From Margaritifera margaritifera (Eukaryota > Mollusca > Bivalvia > Unionida > Margaritiferidae): 64,000 nucleotides of DNA. Both the position numbers and the translations under genes were made by a program. The notes under the pieces are model-generated. The model was given only the letters and a program-made list of their open reading frames with translations. It did not search any database and was not told the origin of the DNA. Position 1 is the stretch's first letter. The number at the start of each line of letters is the position of its first letter. Location: positions 372,001-436,000 of the forward strand of contig JAQPZY010001142.1 of the NCBI GenBank assembly GCA_029931535.1, given 5' to 3'. Of this stretch, positions 11,941 through 22,525 are shown one piece after another.

Positions 11941-12500
11941 ATGAAAAAATATGAATGATGAAGCCTTTATCGAGACAGCCGAAACAATGGCTGATATAAG
12001 TATGAAAACTCTAATGTTAGAGATAACAAATGAAGTAAGGAAACATTAACGAAAGATTTAAATCTATTGAATGATCGCTGGATGAACTAAAAAAAGAAAA
12101 ATGAGCTGCTGAGAAATCAGAATAAGGTCCTGTGCTACAAGAAATAGTACCTGATTGAAACTATAAACGAGGTGGAACCTCGATTGCAGGAGAATGAACA
12201 AAAGCTAGAACAACAGAAGGCCCATAACCGTCGAAAGAACCTAGTGTAGTATGGTTTGTCTGAAAATCGAGGAGAGAAATGGGAGGATACGGAGCAATCC
12301 ATTAAAGAGTATACGAGAGATGTGCTTGGATTGGATGCGAAGAATATAGAAGTTGAAAGAGCCCATAGTTGAAGTGGAAAGAAAATCCGAGACCTGCGAT
12401 CTTCAAATGTTCCAGATATAAGGAAAAAGAGAGAGTGTTTAGACAATGTAGAGAGCTCAGGAAGGACGCTCGCTAGGATCCCGGCCGAAGCCTACAACAT
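11941..12500 (+). pseudogene. LINE ORF1 RNA-binding domain remnant
   Basis: In the plus frame around 12220-12420, one reads NRRKNLV, a stop, YGLSENRGEKWEDTEQ, then IKEYTRDVLGLD and NIEVERAHS. This is the signature of the RRM-like domain of LINE ORF1 proteins (RRxNL, then a WE-D/E-E helix, then IERAHR). Upstream sequence (11950-12200) is rich in Glu and Lys codons with frameshifts, consistent with the coiled coil that precedes the RRM. Several in-frame stops make it a pseudogene. It belongs to the same plus-strand insertion as the leader and the endonuclease. Confidence 0.72.
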
Positions 12501-12539
12501 GTTAGTATGAGAACTTTTCCTTATTAAACTGTATTGTAT

Positions 12540-13135
12540 ACTATATATCTGGACAGGGTGGAAAAAGTTCAAGAGATAATAAGTCTGATTGTATTAACTA
12601 TCTTGAAAAATGTGATATGATAGGCTTTGTTGAAACATGGGCACAAACTGCATATCAACCTCAAATTAACAGTTACAAAACTTTCATATGGTGAAAATGA
12701 AATCACAAGCAGCTCATAGAAATTCAGGGGGATATCGGTTTTGTTTCTTGGGTACCTTTCCAAGTATTTTAAAATATTCAGAAATACAAGTATTTCAAAA
12801 AATGTTGCATGGTTAGTTATATCATCCAAGACAAGCATGTTCAAGTGGAACTTTATTTTGGGTTTTATCTATCTTTCAAATGAATACTCTTCTGATCACG
12901 CTGACGAATATGTATTTACATTTGTAGAAAATGAAATAGCTTTCTTGAAAGCTAATCACGCTAATTATAAAGTGATAATTGCGAGTGATCTCAACGCTTA
13001 TACGGGTATTGAACCAGATTTAACGGTTATACGGGCACTGAACCAGATTCAACGCTTATACGGGTACTGAACCAGATTCAAGCAAGCACTTAATGCTGAA
13101 ATTGGTAATCCTTTCGTAAAAGATAACAAAGCAGT
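12540..13135 (+). pseudogene. LINE ORF2 endonuclease (APE-type) remnant
   Basis: The segment 12590-12640 reads YLEKCDMIGFVETWAQ, matching the second catalytic block (D-I-x-x-x-ETW). After degenerate sequence, 12971-13005 reads KVIIASDLNAYTG followed by PD, matching the GDFNAR(T)G block that carries the Asp/Asn catalytic pair. This order and spacing fit the N-terminal apurinic-type endonuclease of ORF2. The domain is frameshifted several times and carries a 29-bp triplication right after the DLNAYTG motif. No reverse transcriptase follows on this strand, so the insertion was truncated or rearranged. Confidence 0.72.
12993..13079. repeat. 29-bp direct triplication inside the endonuclease
   Basis: Three adjacent copies starting AACGCTTATACGGGT (12993), AACGGTTATACGGGC (13022) and AACGCTTATACGGGT (13051). 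The 58 extra bases are not a multiple of three and shift the frame. Confidence 0.92.
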
Positions 13136-13142
13136 ATGATGT

Positions 13143-13690
13143 CTAATTCCGTTTGTTGTGTTAAGTAATTTTCTTTCAACTCTACCTGTAATTCATTTTA
13201 ATTATCAATTGGAATACATTTACTAATCAAAGATGTTATTTCTAGTTTTACAACATCTGACAATGACTTTTATATTTTAGCTGATCTAGAATTTACAAAA
13301 CTCTCGAATTGTTTTGAATCCATTTTATCCAAGTTCTTGTTAGTTAAATGTTGATCAGTTATTTCCTTGTATGAGCCATTTTGTACACTAATTTTTTTTA
13401 TGTTTTGTATTACGTCATTAAGAAAATAGACTTTACTATCAGGTAAGTAGGCTTCATTGTCTTCAATAAAACCTAACTCTTTTTCAAGTTGATCTTGATG
13501 CATTTAAATAGTTAAATTACCAAAGGGCCCCAAAGTGTCCCTCAGTAGTAAATTCTCCTTGTGTCCAGAGTGGACCACAATGTTAATTGCATGGACGTTT
13601 TGAACATTAAATTCAGTTTGTCCCCATAGGGTCATATTTTAAAATGGCAGCGTAATGTTAAATTTACTTTGTCCCCGTAGCCTTATTTTT
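13143..13690 (-). CDS. unrecognised coding-like region on the minus strand
   Basis: The ORF at 13270-13503 (77 codons) has balanced, protein-like composition, with NEAYLPDSKVYFLNDVIQNI near its N-terminal half and KEITDQHLTNKNLDKMDS after it. The same frame is open upstream past one stop (ENLLLRDTLGPFGNLTI, about 13510-13560), and downstream past a stop toward 13143. This suggests a longer decayed gene. I do not recognise the family. Its strand and position, across the LINE insertion from the remnant at 11025-11284, would allow both to come from one interrupted virus-like element, but nothing in the sequence proves it. The tandem-like GTCCCC(A/G)TAG motifs at 13610-13690 argue that part of it is non-coding. 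Confidence 0.3.
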
Positions 13691-15139
13691 GTCCACATAT
13701 TGTCCCCAATACGTACTTAGAGTATTCAATGGCTATCAAATTTTGTATACCGTTCTTAGTAGGAAGGTACGCCTGTTTACTTCAGCCTCTGGATTCAATG
13801 CACTATGGATGAACCGTTGTTTTTTAACTCTATTATACTCTTCAGACTCTTATTTTGTCCTGTCCATGACGCTTATTGTATATCTGATGACTGAGACATC
13901 ATGGGTTATTATTATTATTATTATTATTATTATTTCAATTTTTTTGAAGTAAAATGTTATGAAACTTATTTGTTCATCGGTTTATTTGAATATAATACAA
14001 ATTGTATGCGGGAAAAATTAAAACCATGTACATTTGTTTATTAATGATCTGGAGGAAAAAATGTATCAAATTTGGCTGAGTTTATGAAATGGTAACGATA
14101 CAAAGCAGTCATTAGGGAAAACGACCAGTTTTCAATAGGCAAGTTTTGAAATGTGAAAGTTTTGGATCATGAAAGTGTCAAAAATAATACAATATATACT
14201 CATCAGTGCAAAAGGGGAAAAATAAAGCCTGTATTTAATTGCTAAATAGGTAAAACAAAAGTAACTTTCAGTTTTTAATTACCTTATGATATTGAAAATG
14301 GCATGCCCATGTGTTTTACATTCAACTGCGAATATCGCATCCATTATCCTACAATAAAAATTAGCTTCTATTTCACCAAGAGCTGTACATAAAATTATCT
14401 AGGCACGCCCGCATATTTATGTCGTGCAGTCCGACCCAGGCTTAATCATCTGTTTTTATAATACTTTTGAAGAATACAGAATTCGTAAAACGTATTTTGG
14501 CATGTGGAAAACATGCAAGGTAATAGGATTTTCAGATACAAGTCTCCAAAAACCCATTTAACATTCCGATTAATCTGACTCTGCTACCTTCAACACTTCG
14601 GGTGGTTCTAGTAAAATGCGGTGTAAATAATGAATGACGCACAGGTCTCAAGATGGAAATTACTCCAGCTGTGACAGTGTCTCTGTACTTAGGTTCAGTT
14701 ATTGACACAGAAAACAGTTCACTGTTTTGCAATGGAATATGTTCGATGTGAAGACTGAATCATGGCAAGATTAAAAAGCGCGTCAGCGGCGACGCTGTCA
14801 ATCACATCTGATTAGAACAAAATTGAGTGCTGATTTATGTAAGTTTGCTGGCTCCCTATTATCATTGAAAAGCTGTTCATAATTCGTGTGCGTTTAATGC
14901 CAATGTCAGTTCTCCATTTATCACACTCCAGCTAGAAGGCACGATCCTTTGCAGAATGCCTCTTTCTATTATATAATTCATACGAAAGAAATAATTTCAA
15001 TAGTTCGAAAAGCGAAAATAAACACATTTTTTTAGGTGAATTCGTTTTAGTGGATTGTTTTGGGGTTTTTTTTTTGGATATTAAACACAAGTGAAACAAT
15101 TTGTCCTCTTAAGGTTATGGACAATTGTGCATTCTTCCG

Positions 15140-15173
<34 letters not shown>

Positions 15174-16370
15174 ATTTTTGTGAGTAATTTTTGCTCAAAA
15201 TATTTTTAGTCGGGATAAATTATACTCATGTCCATGACAATGTTACAATCGACATTCAAATTCTGGAATTGTGAGATTCTTTTTTAAAAAACATTTTTTT
15301 TAAAATACTTGCTGCTACATATGTTTTGCCGTATTCATCGGTAAAGATTTCAATCGAGAAGCAGTGGAAAAGGTTAGAATAATTTCTCAAATCGGGTGTT
15401 ATCAAGAACGGTACTATGTTGTAGAAAATCACTTAAAACTAGATGTGGATTAAGGAAAAATATTAAACGAAAACATCTGCATTCAAAATTCCAACAACGT
15501 GATTAACGTGTATCTACTTAATAAGAGAATTAATATTGCATTGATGTTAAATCTGGTACATGATGAAACAAAAAGAGTATCGACCGGATTTATCTGCGTC
15601 TACAAATTGTTTAATTTTTCATCTAATGTCCTGTGCATTTACAATCACAGCATAACTACCCGTCTTAACAAAATGAATTGTTTTTAATGATTATTCGCTT
15701 GTGAAATATAGAAAGGTTCTAAAATGAGCCATTTTTCCAAATACAGAAACTCAGTGAGGTGTAACTTTATTCTCCAAGGATAAAGGTATATTTGTAATTC
15801 TAATACTTTTCGAGCATACTTAAAGAATTGTTCCTTGTTTGATTTTTATCCAATATTTCATTCACGACATTACCAGTTGGTCTTCGACGGTTCAATATAT
15901 CTCTTATGTGAGAATGAAGGTGACAAGCAAAACATACACAAAGATAAAGATATATATATATATAGATGCATTTCATGAAGCTATAGGTCATCATAATAAG
16001 CGTATACCTATGATGGCATACGGTGTCCAAATCACGTGCACATATAAACTAGAAGAGTTAGCTCTCTTTGTCTACAGGTTTGGAACTGACTGTCCACTCC
16101 CTTCTTCCCGCTCAGTAGAACAAATGAAAATCCGTTGTTGGAGAATTATTTAAATCACAAAGTTAAGTGGTAGCGATAAACTCGACATTGCATAATGATA
16201 GTTTCTGAAACAATGACAATGTTCTGGTCGGATTTTAGCAGTCTCGTCCCTTCGATGGGGCATATTGCTAGGTTGAAACACGTGTGCTGAGAAGTGACAT
16301 TTACGTGTAAGTTTGGACCGAATAGAGGGATGTGCGCTTATTAAGGCACGTGCTGGTACGGGTATTATGT
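13691..16370. other. no recognisable feature apart from (ATT)n tracts
   Basis: Holds (ATT)n microsatellites near 13906-13935 and 15141-15170, and a short TA run near 15950. ORFs at 14532-14732 (-), 15499-15687 (+) and 15839-16153 (+) are unrecognised and have no conserved motif I can name. Confidence 0.45.
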
Positions 16371-16371
16371 C

Positions 16372-16373
<2 letters not shown>

Positions 16374-16434
<61 letters not shown>

Positions 16435-16510
16435 GATATATAGATAGATAGATATATCGATATAGATATATATGTGTGTGTGTCTGTATCTGTGTCTGTG
16501 TGTGTGTGTG
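16374..16510. repeat. compound (TA)n-(GATA)n-(TG)n microsatellite
   Basis: TA repeats run to about 16425, grade into GATA/TAGA units to about 16470 and end in TG/CTGTG repeats. Such graded arrays grow by replication slippage. Confidence 0.93.
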
Positions 16511-17149
16511 ACTAATCTAAATTTATTCGCAAAAAAAAGTATCTGTGAACTATTTTACAAATCAAAATTATCACGTTCCCTAACATATCTTAGGTTCACT
16601 GCTCCTGAGGAACCATTTTTTTTTTCTTTCTTTTTAATGTGTATTTGTCATAAATAGAGAATCGGTACAACTTTCCACTTGTAATCTTTTTACAGCTGAA
16701 GTAGATACAATCGGCGTGGACATTAAACGGAACAGCCAACGTTTGTCAACAAAAATCAGAAGTATAAAACATTTGATAATTGGGACATCAGCCTTACACT
16801 GATACGGTTGACTTTTCGCCTGAGTCAGACTTGACGACTGAATCTCCAAAAATTGTATAGCATTACTTTTTGCGATTACTTAGTATGATTTTGCTTTGGA
16901 CAAAATACAGCATATCTAAGATCGAATTAGGTTTGTCATTTCTAGAGTCATAGCGTTTCGTACGATAACTAATATACACTGAAAGAGGTTCTTATTTCAT
17001 ACCAAACCACAATATTGATGAGATTTCATTTAGAAGATAGATTATGGTACATTTGCAGGAATTATGACTGTCAGATTTCAGCTAATCAAGTCATCATTAA
17101 TAACGTAGGGGCTTTCTACAAATCCCATCTGTATCGACTTCAGTCCAAA
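16511..17149. other. no recognisable feature
   Basis: AT-rich non-coding sequence. The ORFs at 16472-16657 (+) and 16634-16849 (-) are not convincing. Confidence 0.45.
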
Positions 17150-17600
17150 CTCCATAAAAATATAATAATCCTTGTGTAACATGTGTACCGACTCATGCGT
17201 GCAATATTTTGTGAATTTAGTTTGATCAACCATTATAATAAACAAGCTGTAAATACCAAACTCTTCATCTTTGTCACGACAAGGAAATTTGATACGTGAG
17301 AGGCATTAAGCAGCACCGTTATATAGACTATAGCTGATTTGATGGAAATCATTTTCAACGGGAAGGCTTTGAAGATAATCACTCAGGCGAAAGCATTTCA
17401 GTAGCTTACTCCTCGCATATCGCGCAGATTCTGATACAATTAATATCGACATCCCTCTAAGACAACCAAAGGGACATTATTGGCCATTAACATATTAATC
17501 GGTAAAAGAGATTTTACATCCACTTCATTGATGGAACTGGTTCATTATATCAAGTCCACTGACATAATGATTTTACTGTCTACAGACATGAAAGGTCCGC
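17150..17600. repeat. dispersed repeat A, copy 1
   Basis: Collinear with 31385-31830. Shared landmarks in order: TCACGACAAG (17275), GGCTTTGAAGATAATCAC with a GGCGAAAG (17365-17392), CGCATATCGCGCAGA (17416-17430), AGACAACCAAAGGGACA (17460-17476), GATTTTACATCCACTTCATTG (17510-17530) and CTGTCTACAGACATGAAAG near the right end. Spacing is kept across about 450 bp with scattered substitutions. Neither copy has a sound ORF, so this is probably an uncharacterised transposon or an old segmental duplicate. Confidence 0.7.
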
Positions 17601-18701
17601 TTTAGAGGTCGGATAAAGGTAAACAATCTCTTTTTTTAAATACTCTGTTCATCGGAATTTTGCTCACCGAAAATAAAATATGCTCTCCTTAATTCGAAGT
17701 TGATTGAAATAACTTGCCTATTATGGCATGAATCTGATACAGAGAGACCATGCCACGTGTTACGCGCGAAAGACCGATCTTTTAAGGATTTTGTTGATAA
17801 GGCATGTATAGGTCATTTATATATTAATTCAAGTAAAAATGCATGTAGAGTCAAGCTTGTGCAATATTTTCTATCAATATTGCTTAAACATTCCGCATGC
17901 AAATTATAGACAGCTGTCTGCAACCAATTCGACAAAAAAGAAATAGGAAATTAAAAAGAAATACAACATTTTAATGAGATATATAACACAAATTTCAATC
18001 CTGATACTTGCTTTATATCGAAATCTATAAGCATATGTTTTCTGTCCTTTCTACCTCTGTGAGCAATAGTTTTTTTTTTTTTTTTTTTTAAATACTTTTT
18101 GAATACAACGTTATCATATGTTGCCTCTAACAATGTAGGTTGTAGTGAGCCCAAAATTAACTGAATCGTCATATACTTATGCGGTATATATGAAGTCTTA
18201 ATGAAGAAATCAAGCGCGATGTCTTACTTTGGAGCTTCTAAATATATAGCAACAAAAACGTTTCCTTGATGTATTTGTACAATTAGAAGGCTGGTCTTTT
18301 CTTTGTTGCTAAATCCCCACACAAAGTTTCTAATGAAAATCACCCTCTGTTAAATATTAGAATGCTTAAATAACTATGTTAACATGTTGGTTGTGCACGC
18401 ATGACTGACCTGATAACTCCATAATAAGCGCATTTTGTAAATCATATTGTACACATAACACCTCGGTTAATATCGTATCACATGACTACTGTGCTACTTA
18501 TGTCAGTATACTGATATCGTATTTTTTATATATGTAATAAGTGTATTAACACCTAATGACGTAACAAATGATGTTATAGAGTCATGCAAAGGTAAGGCGT
18601 AACGACAGAGGCATCCGAATGTATTTCAAAAAGTCATTTCACTTCACTATTCATCGGTTTGCTCAAATAACATCGGTATTTTTTTAATGCTATCAATAGA
18701 A
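17601..18701. other. no recognisable feature
   Basis: AT-rich, with a poly-T run at about 18070-18089. The short ORFs at 17700-17909 (+) and 17951-18172 (-) are unrecognised. Confidence 0.45.
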
Positions 18702-18850
18702 TCTTACGTGAATGCTCATTGCAAAAATGAAATTTATGAAATTCGTCAAATAATTTCAATCTTTTGCTCGCCAAAGCTCGCCGAAGATAGAAATTATTAG
18801 TCTCGTTTCATAAATTTCATTTGAAATGAGCACTCATGTACGATCCTCTA
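18702..18850. repeat. long near-perfect palindrome (foldback element)
   Basis: The left arm (about 18702-18775) includes TGAATGCTCATTGCAAAAAT, GAAATTTATGAAA, AATAATTTCAATCTT and GCTCGCC. The right arm (about 18779-18850) is its reverse complement with some mismatches. Only about three bases separate the arms. A transcript would fold into a hairpin of about 70 bp. It could be a palindromic MITE or a foldback repeat. I see no clear target-site duplication. Confidence 0.8.
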
Positions 18851-19101
18851 TGTCTGCGAGTTTCCACAAATAAATAAGTGATGCTCAGCTTTATTTACTG
18901 ATATTAATATGCTTTTTAAGTAAGCACAAATAACATATTTAATATATACATGTGATTAGGAACACGCATGCGTTATGCCTTTTAAACACTTTGGTGATTT
19001 TGATGATAAACAGTTAATGCTAATTGTATTACATTTGTCAGAAATGCATTGTTATTTTTCATCTCACTGTTAAAATAAGGTATATAGGATACTGAATCAA
19101 A

Positions 19102-19535
19102 AGGGCAACTGTATTAAATATTTCTCTGTCAGCTATCACTGCCATAAATTTCTATATTAATGGGGACAACTGTATTGAATATTTCTACGTCAGCTATCGC
19201 TGCCGTACATTTCTATATTAAGGGGGGCAATTGTATTTAATATTTCTACGTCAGCTATCACTGCCATAAATTTCTATATTAATGGGGACAACTGTATTGA
19301 ATATTTCTACGTCAGCTATCGCTGCCATAAATTTATATATTAATGGGGACAACTGTATTGAATATTTCTACGTCAGCTATCACTGCCATAAATTTCTATA
19401 TTAATGGGGACAACTGTATTGAATATTTCTTCGTCAGCTATTGCTGCCGTACATTTCTATATTAATGGGGACAACTGTATTGAATATTTCTACGTCAGCT
19501 ATCACTGCCATACATTTCTATATTAATGGGGACAT
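19102..19535. repeat. 61-bp minisatellite, about 7 copies
   Basis: Units read GGGGACAACTGTATTGAATA, then TTTCTACGTCAGCTATC, CTGCCATAAATTTCTATATT and AAT. The first and third units are more diverged (AGGGCAACTG, GGGGGCAATTG). The middle units are nearly identical, which implies recent homogenisation. Confidence 0.92.
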
Positions 19536-20803
19536 TAACTTCTTTCTAAAACTTGCATGTAAAGACATATTTGCTTCTCATTTCGAAAACAATTCAGGGG
19601 AGTCTATACAAGTGTGAATTCCTTGAGAAAATTGTATCTCCGTATCCTGTTGAACTTGCGCTGAAATTTATGTCCATGTTTTCAAGGAATATATTCGCGA
19701 AATCGTTATTGACGATATTTATCCATGTGCTAAAAATTTAACGTTTTTTCTATTGCGCATATTATCTCACTTCAAATGAAAAGTTTAAGCGGAAATTTTA
19801 AAATATCTTTAATCTGTATATGCAAGAAAAATAAATCAAGAAAAAGGTATTAAAATATGAATAAGAAGGTGGCGAGTAATACAAGTTATCTCTCTTGGAA
19901 ATAGATGAAAAAGAACCACATCCTTGTGGTATATTGTGGATACGCACGCACGAAAATTTAGTGTGGCCATTTTTTTAATTATTATATTTGAAAAATATGG
20001 TATTCCTGTAGATTAGGCTTAAAATACTTGCCAAATAAGGACCATTTCTTTACCAAGTTTGTAATAAATATCTTTGACGTTATTGTGGTAAATATGATCG
20101 CGATTATAGTCAAAGAGCATGTGATTTCTGATAAATGAGTGAAACTTTAAGGTTTATTTTTAGCTCTCTAGCACTGGTATTTTTTCTACCTATAGGAGAA
20201 ACTTTTTCAAAGGCCTCTGAAAAGGCAGAAAGAATTTCTTATATTCACCGGCAAATATTTAGCAAACTACGTGAAACACTCATTCGGAGAAAAAACATAA
20301 TTATTTTAACAGCTTCCCCAAGATTTTCTAGTGGACTGTATGAGATTCACAGTGGTATTCGGACATGAGTCTGAGCCCTAAATTGATACTTCCTCTCACT
20401 TCAGCAGAATGAAACCATGGATATAAGGCGATTGAAACCAACGTTGGCGCCTCCTATAATTTTCACCAATTAAATGTAACCGGTTTGAAGAGCTTGTTGT
20501 CAAAATGTGTTACGTTTTCTATATTCCAGACACACATAAACTTCCACGCTGATAAATCATTGTGTGGTCCATGCGGTTGCTTTGTGAATACACACAACAG
20601 TTTATAAATCAAATAGCATTTCAAGAACTGCTGAGTGTAAACTAGACTAGGTTTTTCTTTCCAGGTTTCTTCATATCCCTTATCAAATAAATTATGATTT
20701 TTTAAAAAAGTTTTGTAATCTTCTCAGCAATAGGCTTTGCTTAAACTCGTTTTAGGACTTGCTGAGACAACCATGCAAATAAAATTCAATAAATTGACAA
20801 TAA
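19536..20803. other. no recognisable feature
   Basis: AT-rich non-coding DNA. A 77-codon ORF at 20135-20368 (+) starts with a hydrophobic segment but has no recognisable family. Confidence 0.4.
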
Positions 20804-20810
20804 AAAAAAA

Positions 20811-20845
<35 letters not shown>

Positions 20846-20868
20846 GTAAATAAATAAATAAATAAGAA
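20804..20868. repeat. (AAAT)n microsatellite
   Basis: About fifteen AAAT/TAAA units with one G interruption, followed by an A/G-rich stretch to about 20935. Confidence 0.93.
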
Positions 20869-20935
20869 ATAACGAAATAGATAACTAGAAAGAAGAAAGT
20901 AAAGAAATAAGAAAATATAGAAAAGAGAAGTAGAG

Positions 20936-22196
20936 AGATGTATTAATGATTGTCAACTTTAGTTTAGGGACTATTCTATAAAACAATGTAATAAACTTAG
21001 GGTATGTGCTATTTGTATTTATGTCTCAGTATATAGCTTTGTTACATTTGAGTGATTACTTGTTTGGTTATGAAGAATTGGTATTGGGAAGATATTTTTC
21101 AAACTGAGTAATGAGCCAATTATTAGGTACAGGCGTCGTTCATATTGAATCGTATTCACGAGACTTTATGGTAGCATGGATTAGTTTCGTTAAATGGCTC
21201 TTTAAGATAAGGAATTTTCGGGATATTCTCACATATGATTGTTTAGTAATTTGAGATAGGAATAATTCTTTGTATTATGTGTTTGGGTATTGTTTTGTAG
21301 TACGGGGTATGAAAAACCGATCTCCGGTCTTGAAATGCTTACTGAACATTCATAAGAATGTAAAGCAACAAAAACATTCAAGTGTGAAGTTAGAGTCTTC
21401 TGAATGAGTGGTCCTTAATTTCATTAAAGAAAAATTATTTTTGGTATTAGCGCGTTAAAAAACTCTTTGATTGACAACGGATGTCCTTGGAAATTGGGAA
21501 ACATCGAAATCAAGCCAGTCTCACGCAGGGGTTCGATATTGTTTTTATTTGTTTGTTTTTTGTTTGTTTGTGTTTTTTTGTTTCTTTGTTGTTGTTGTTT
21601 TTTTGTTTGTTTTTTTTGTCTTTATTTCCACACCTGATCGTGATATGCTTTTAACTGGCGTGCTACAATAATATTGTAAAAACCTTAGATAATAAACATA
21701 TCCTCTTTCTGAGCCTGCGATATTTCCCTTTCAGTCCGTCCAAATAATGAAGGATATATTCCTTCATAATTTACATGGGCCTGACACAAGTTCGTAGAAC
21801 TGTTTCACATTTAAGACGCCGTGTCTATGAACTTGATTTTAAAATATATAATTCTTTCAAGAATGTGATGTACTGAAGTTTTAAAATATATTTCCTAATG
21901 CAGCAAATCATATTTATATAATAACATCCACGTGGGTCTAGTAATATTTCATTGGTGCTTAAAGACAGATTCTCTCATTATCCCATGCACTCGCCTTCGC
22001 AGATGTGATATTCATTACCGACATGTTATTCTTCCTAAATTTAGAAGCAAGTAGTATTTTATCTAGCCAAATGAGACCATACCAACTCGTAGCTATTATT
22101 TATTTATTTATATAGTTATTCCTAAAGGAACAGTTCTGATTTTTCGTCAGCAAATCATTCATCTAATAGTTTGTTATTGTTGTCATATTTCATCGC
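20936..22196. other. no recognisable feature apart from a T/G-rich tract
   Basis: The plus-strand ORF at 21471-21671 is mostly a GTTT/T-rich low-complexity run (about 21535-21620). Nothing else was recognised. Confidence 0.45.
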
Positions 22197-22525
22197 ACAA
22201 TATGCAGGGTCGGACTGGCGGATTAGGCCCCTCCACCCAGGAAATTGCTAACAATTTCAGGTCTTGGTGGCCCCTCCAGAGCCCGGCGCCCCTAGGGGAA
22301 TCTCCCATCATCCCGGTCAGTGGCGTACTAAGGGTAAATGGCGCCCGGGGCGACGATGATGGTCCAAAGGGCCAGAATTCGAGGCCCGAATTTTATCAGC
22401 TGTTTTGGCACCCCAAGACCTCTGCCGCCCGGGGCAAGCGCGCCGTCTGCCGCCCCCCACCCCCACCCCACACCCCCGTTAGTACGCTACTGATCCCGGT
22501 GGGCTAGTCTTGTCATGACAATGTT
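22197..22525. mobile_element. hAT-type MITE (outer element of a nested pair)
   Basis: It starts CAGGGTCGGACTGGCGG at 22205, a terminal sequence form typical of non-autonomous hAT elements, and ends near 22517 with a degenerate inverted counterpart (GGGCTAGTCTTGTCATG). The flanking 8-mers ACAATATG (22197-22204) and ACAATGTT (22518-22525) agree at 6 of 8 positions, consistent with an aged 8-bp target duplication. It is GC-rich, unlike its surroundings, has no transposase, and is split by the element at 22318-22492. Without that insertion it is about 130 bp long. The plus-strand ORF across it is incidental. Confidence 0.6.
22310..22500. mobile_element. hAT-type MITE nested in another MITE, with 8-bp target duplication
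   Basis: The 175-bp body 22318-22492 starts CAGTGGCGTACTAAGGG and ends CCCGTTAGTACGCTACTG, which are inverted copies differing at few positions. It is flanked on both sides by the identical octamer ATCCCGGT (22310-22317 and 22493-22500). An 8-bp duplication plus a CAGTGGCG terminus is the hallmark of the hAT superfamily. The interior is GC-rich with C-runs and no ORF of its own, so it depended on a transposase encoded elsewhere. The perfect duplication marks it as younger than its host element. Confidence 0.88.

Noticed and set aside
20135..20368. ORF starting with a hydrophobic segment as a small secreted protein
   Set aside because: No cleavage-site context, homology or neighbour supports it, and its length is within chance expectation for AT-rich DNA of this size.
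22202..22507. 101-codon GC-rich ORF as a host exon
   Set aside because: It coincides with two nested MITEs that have inverted termini and target duplications.
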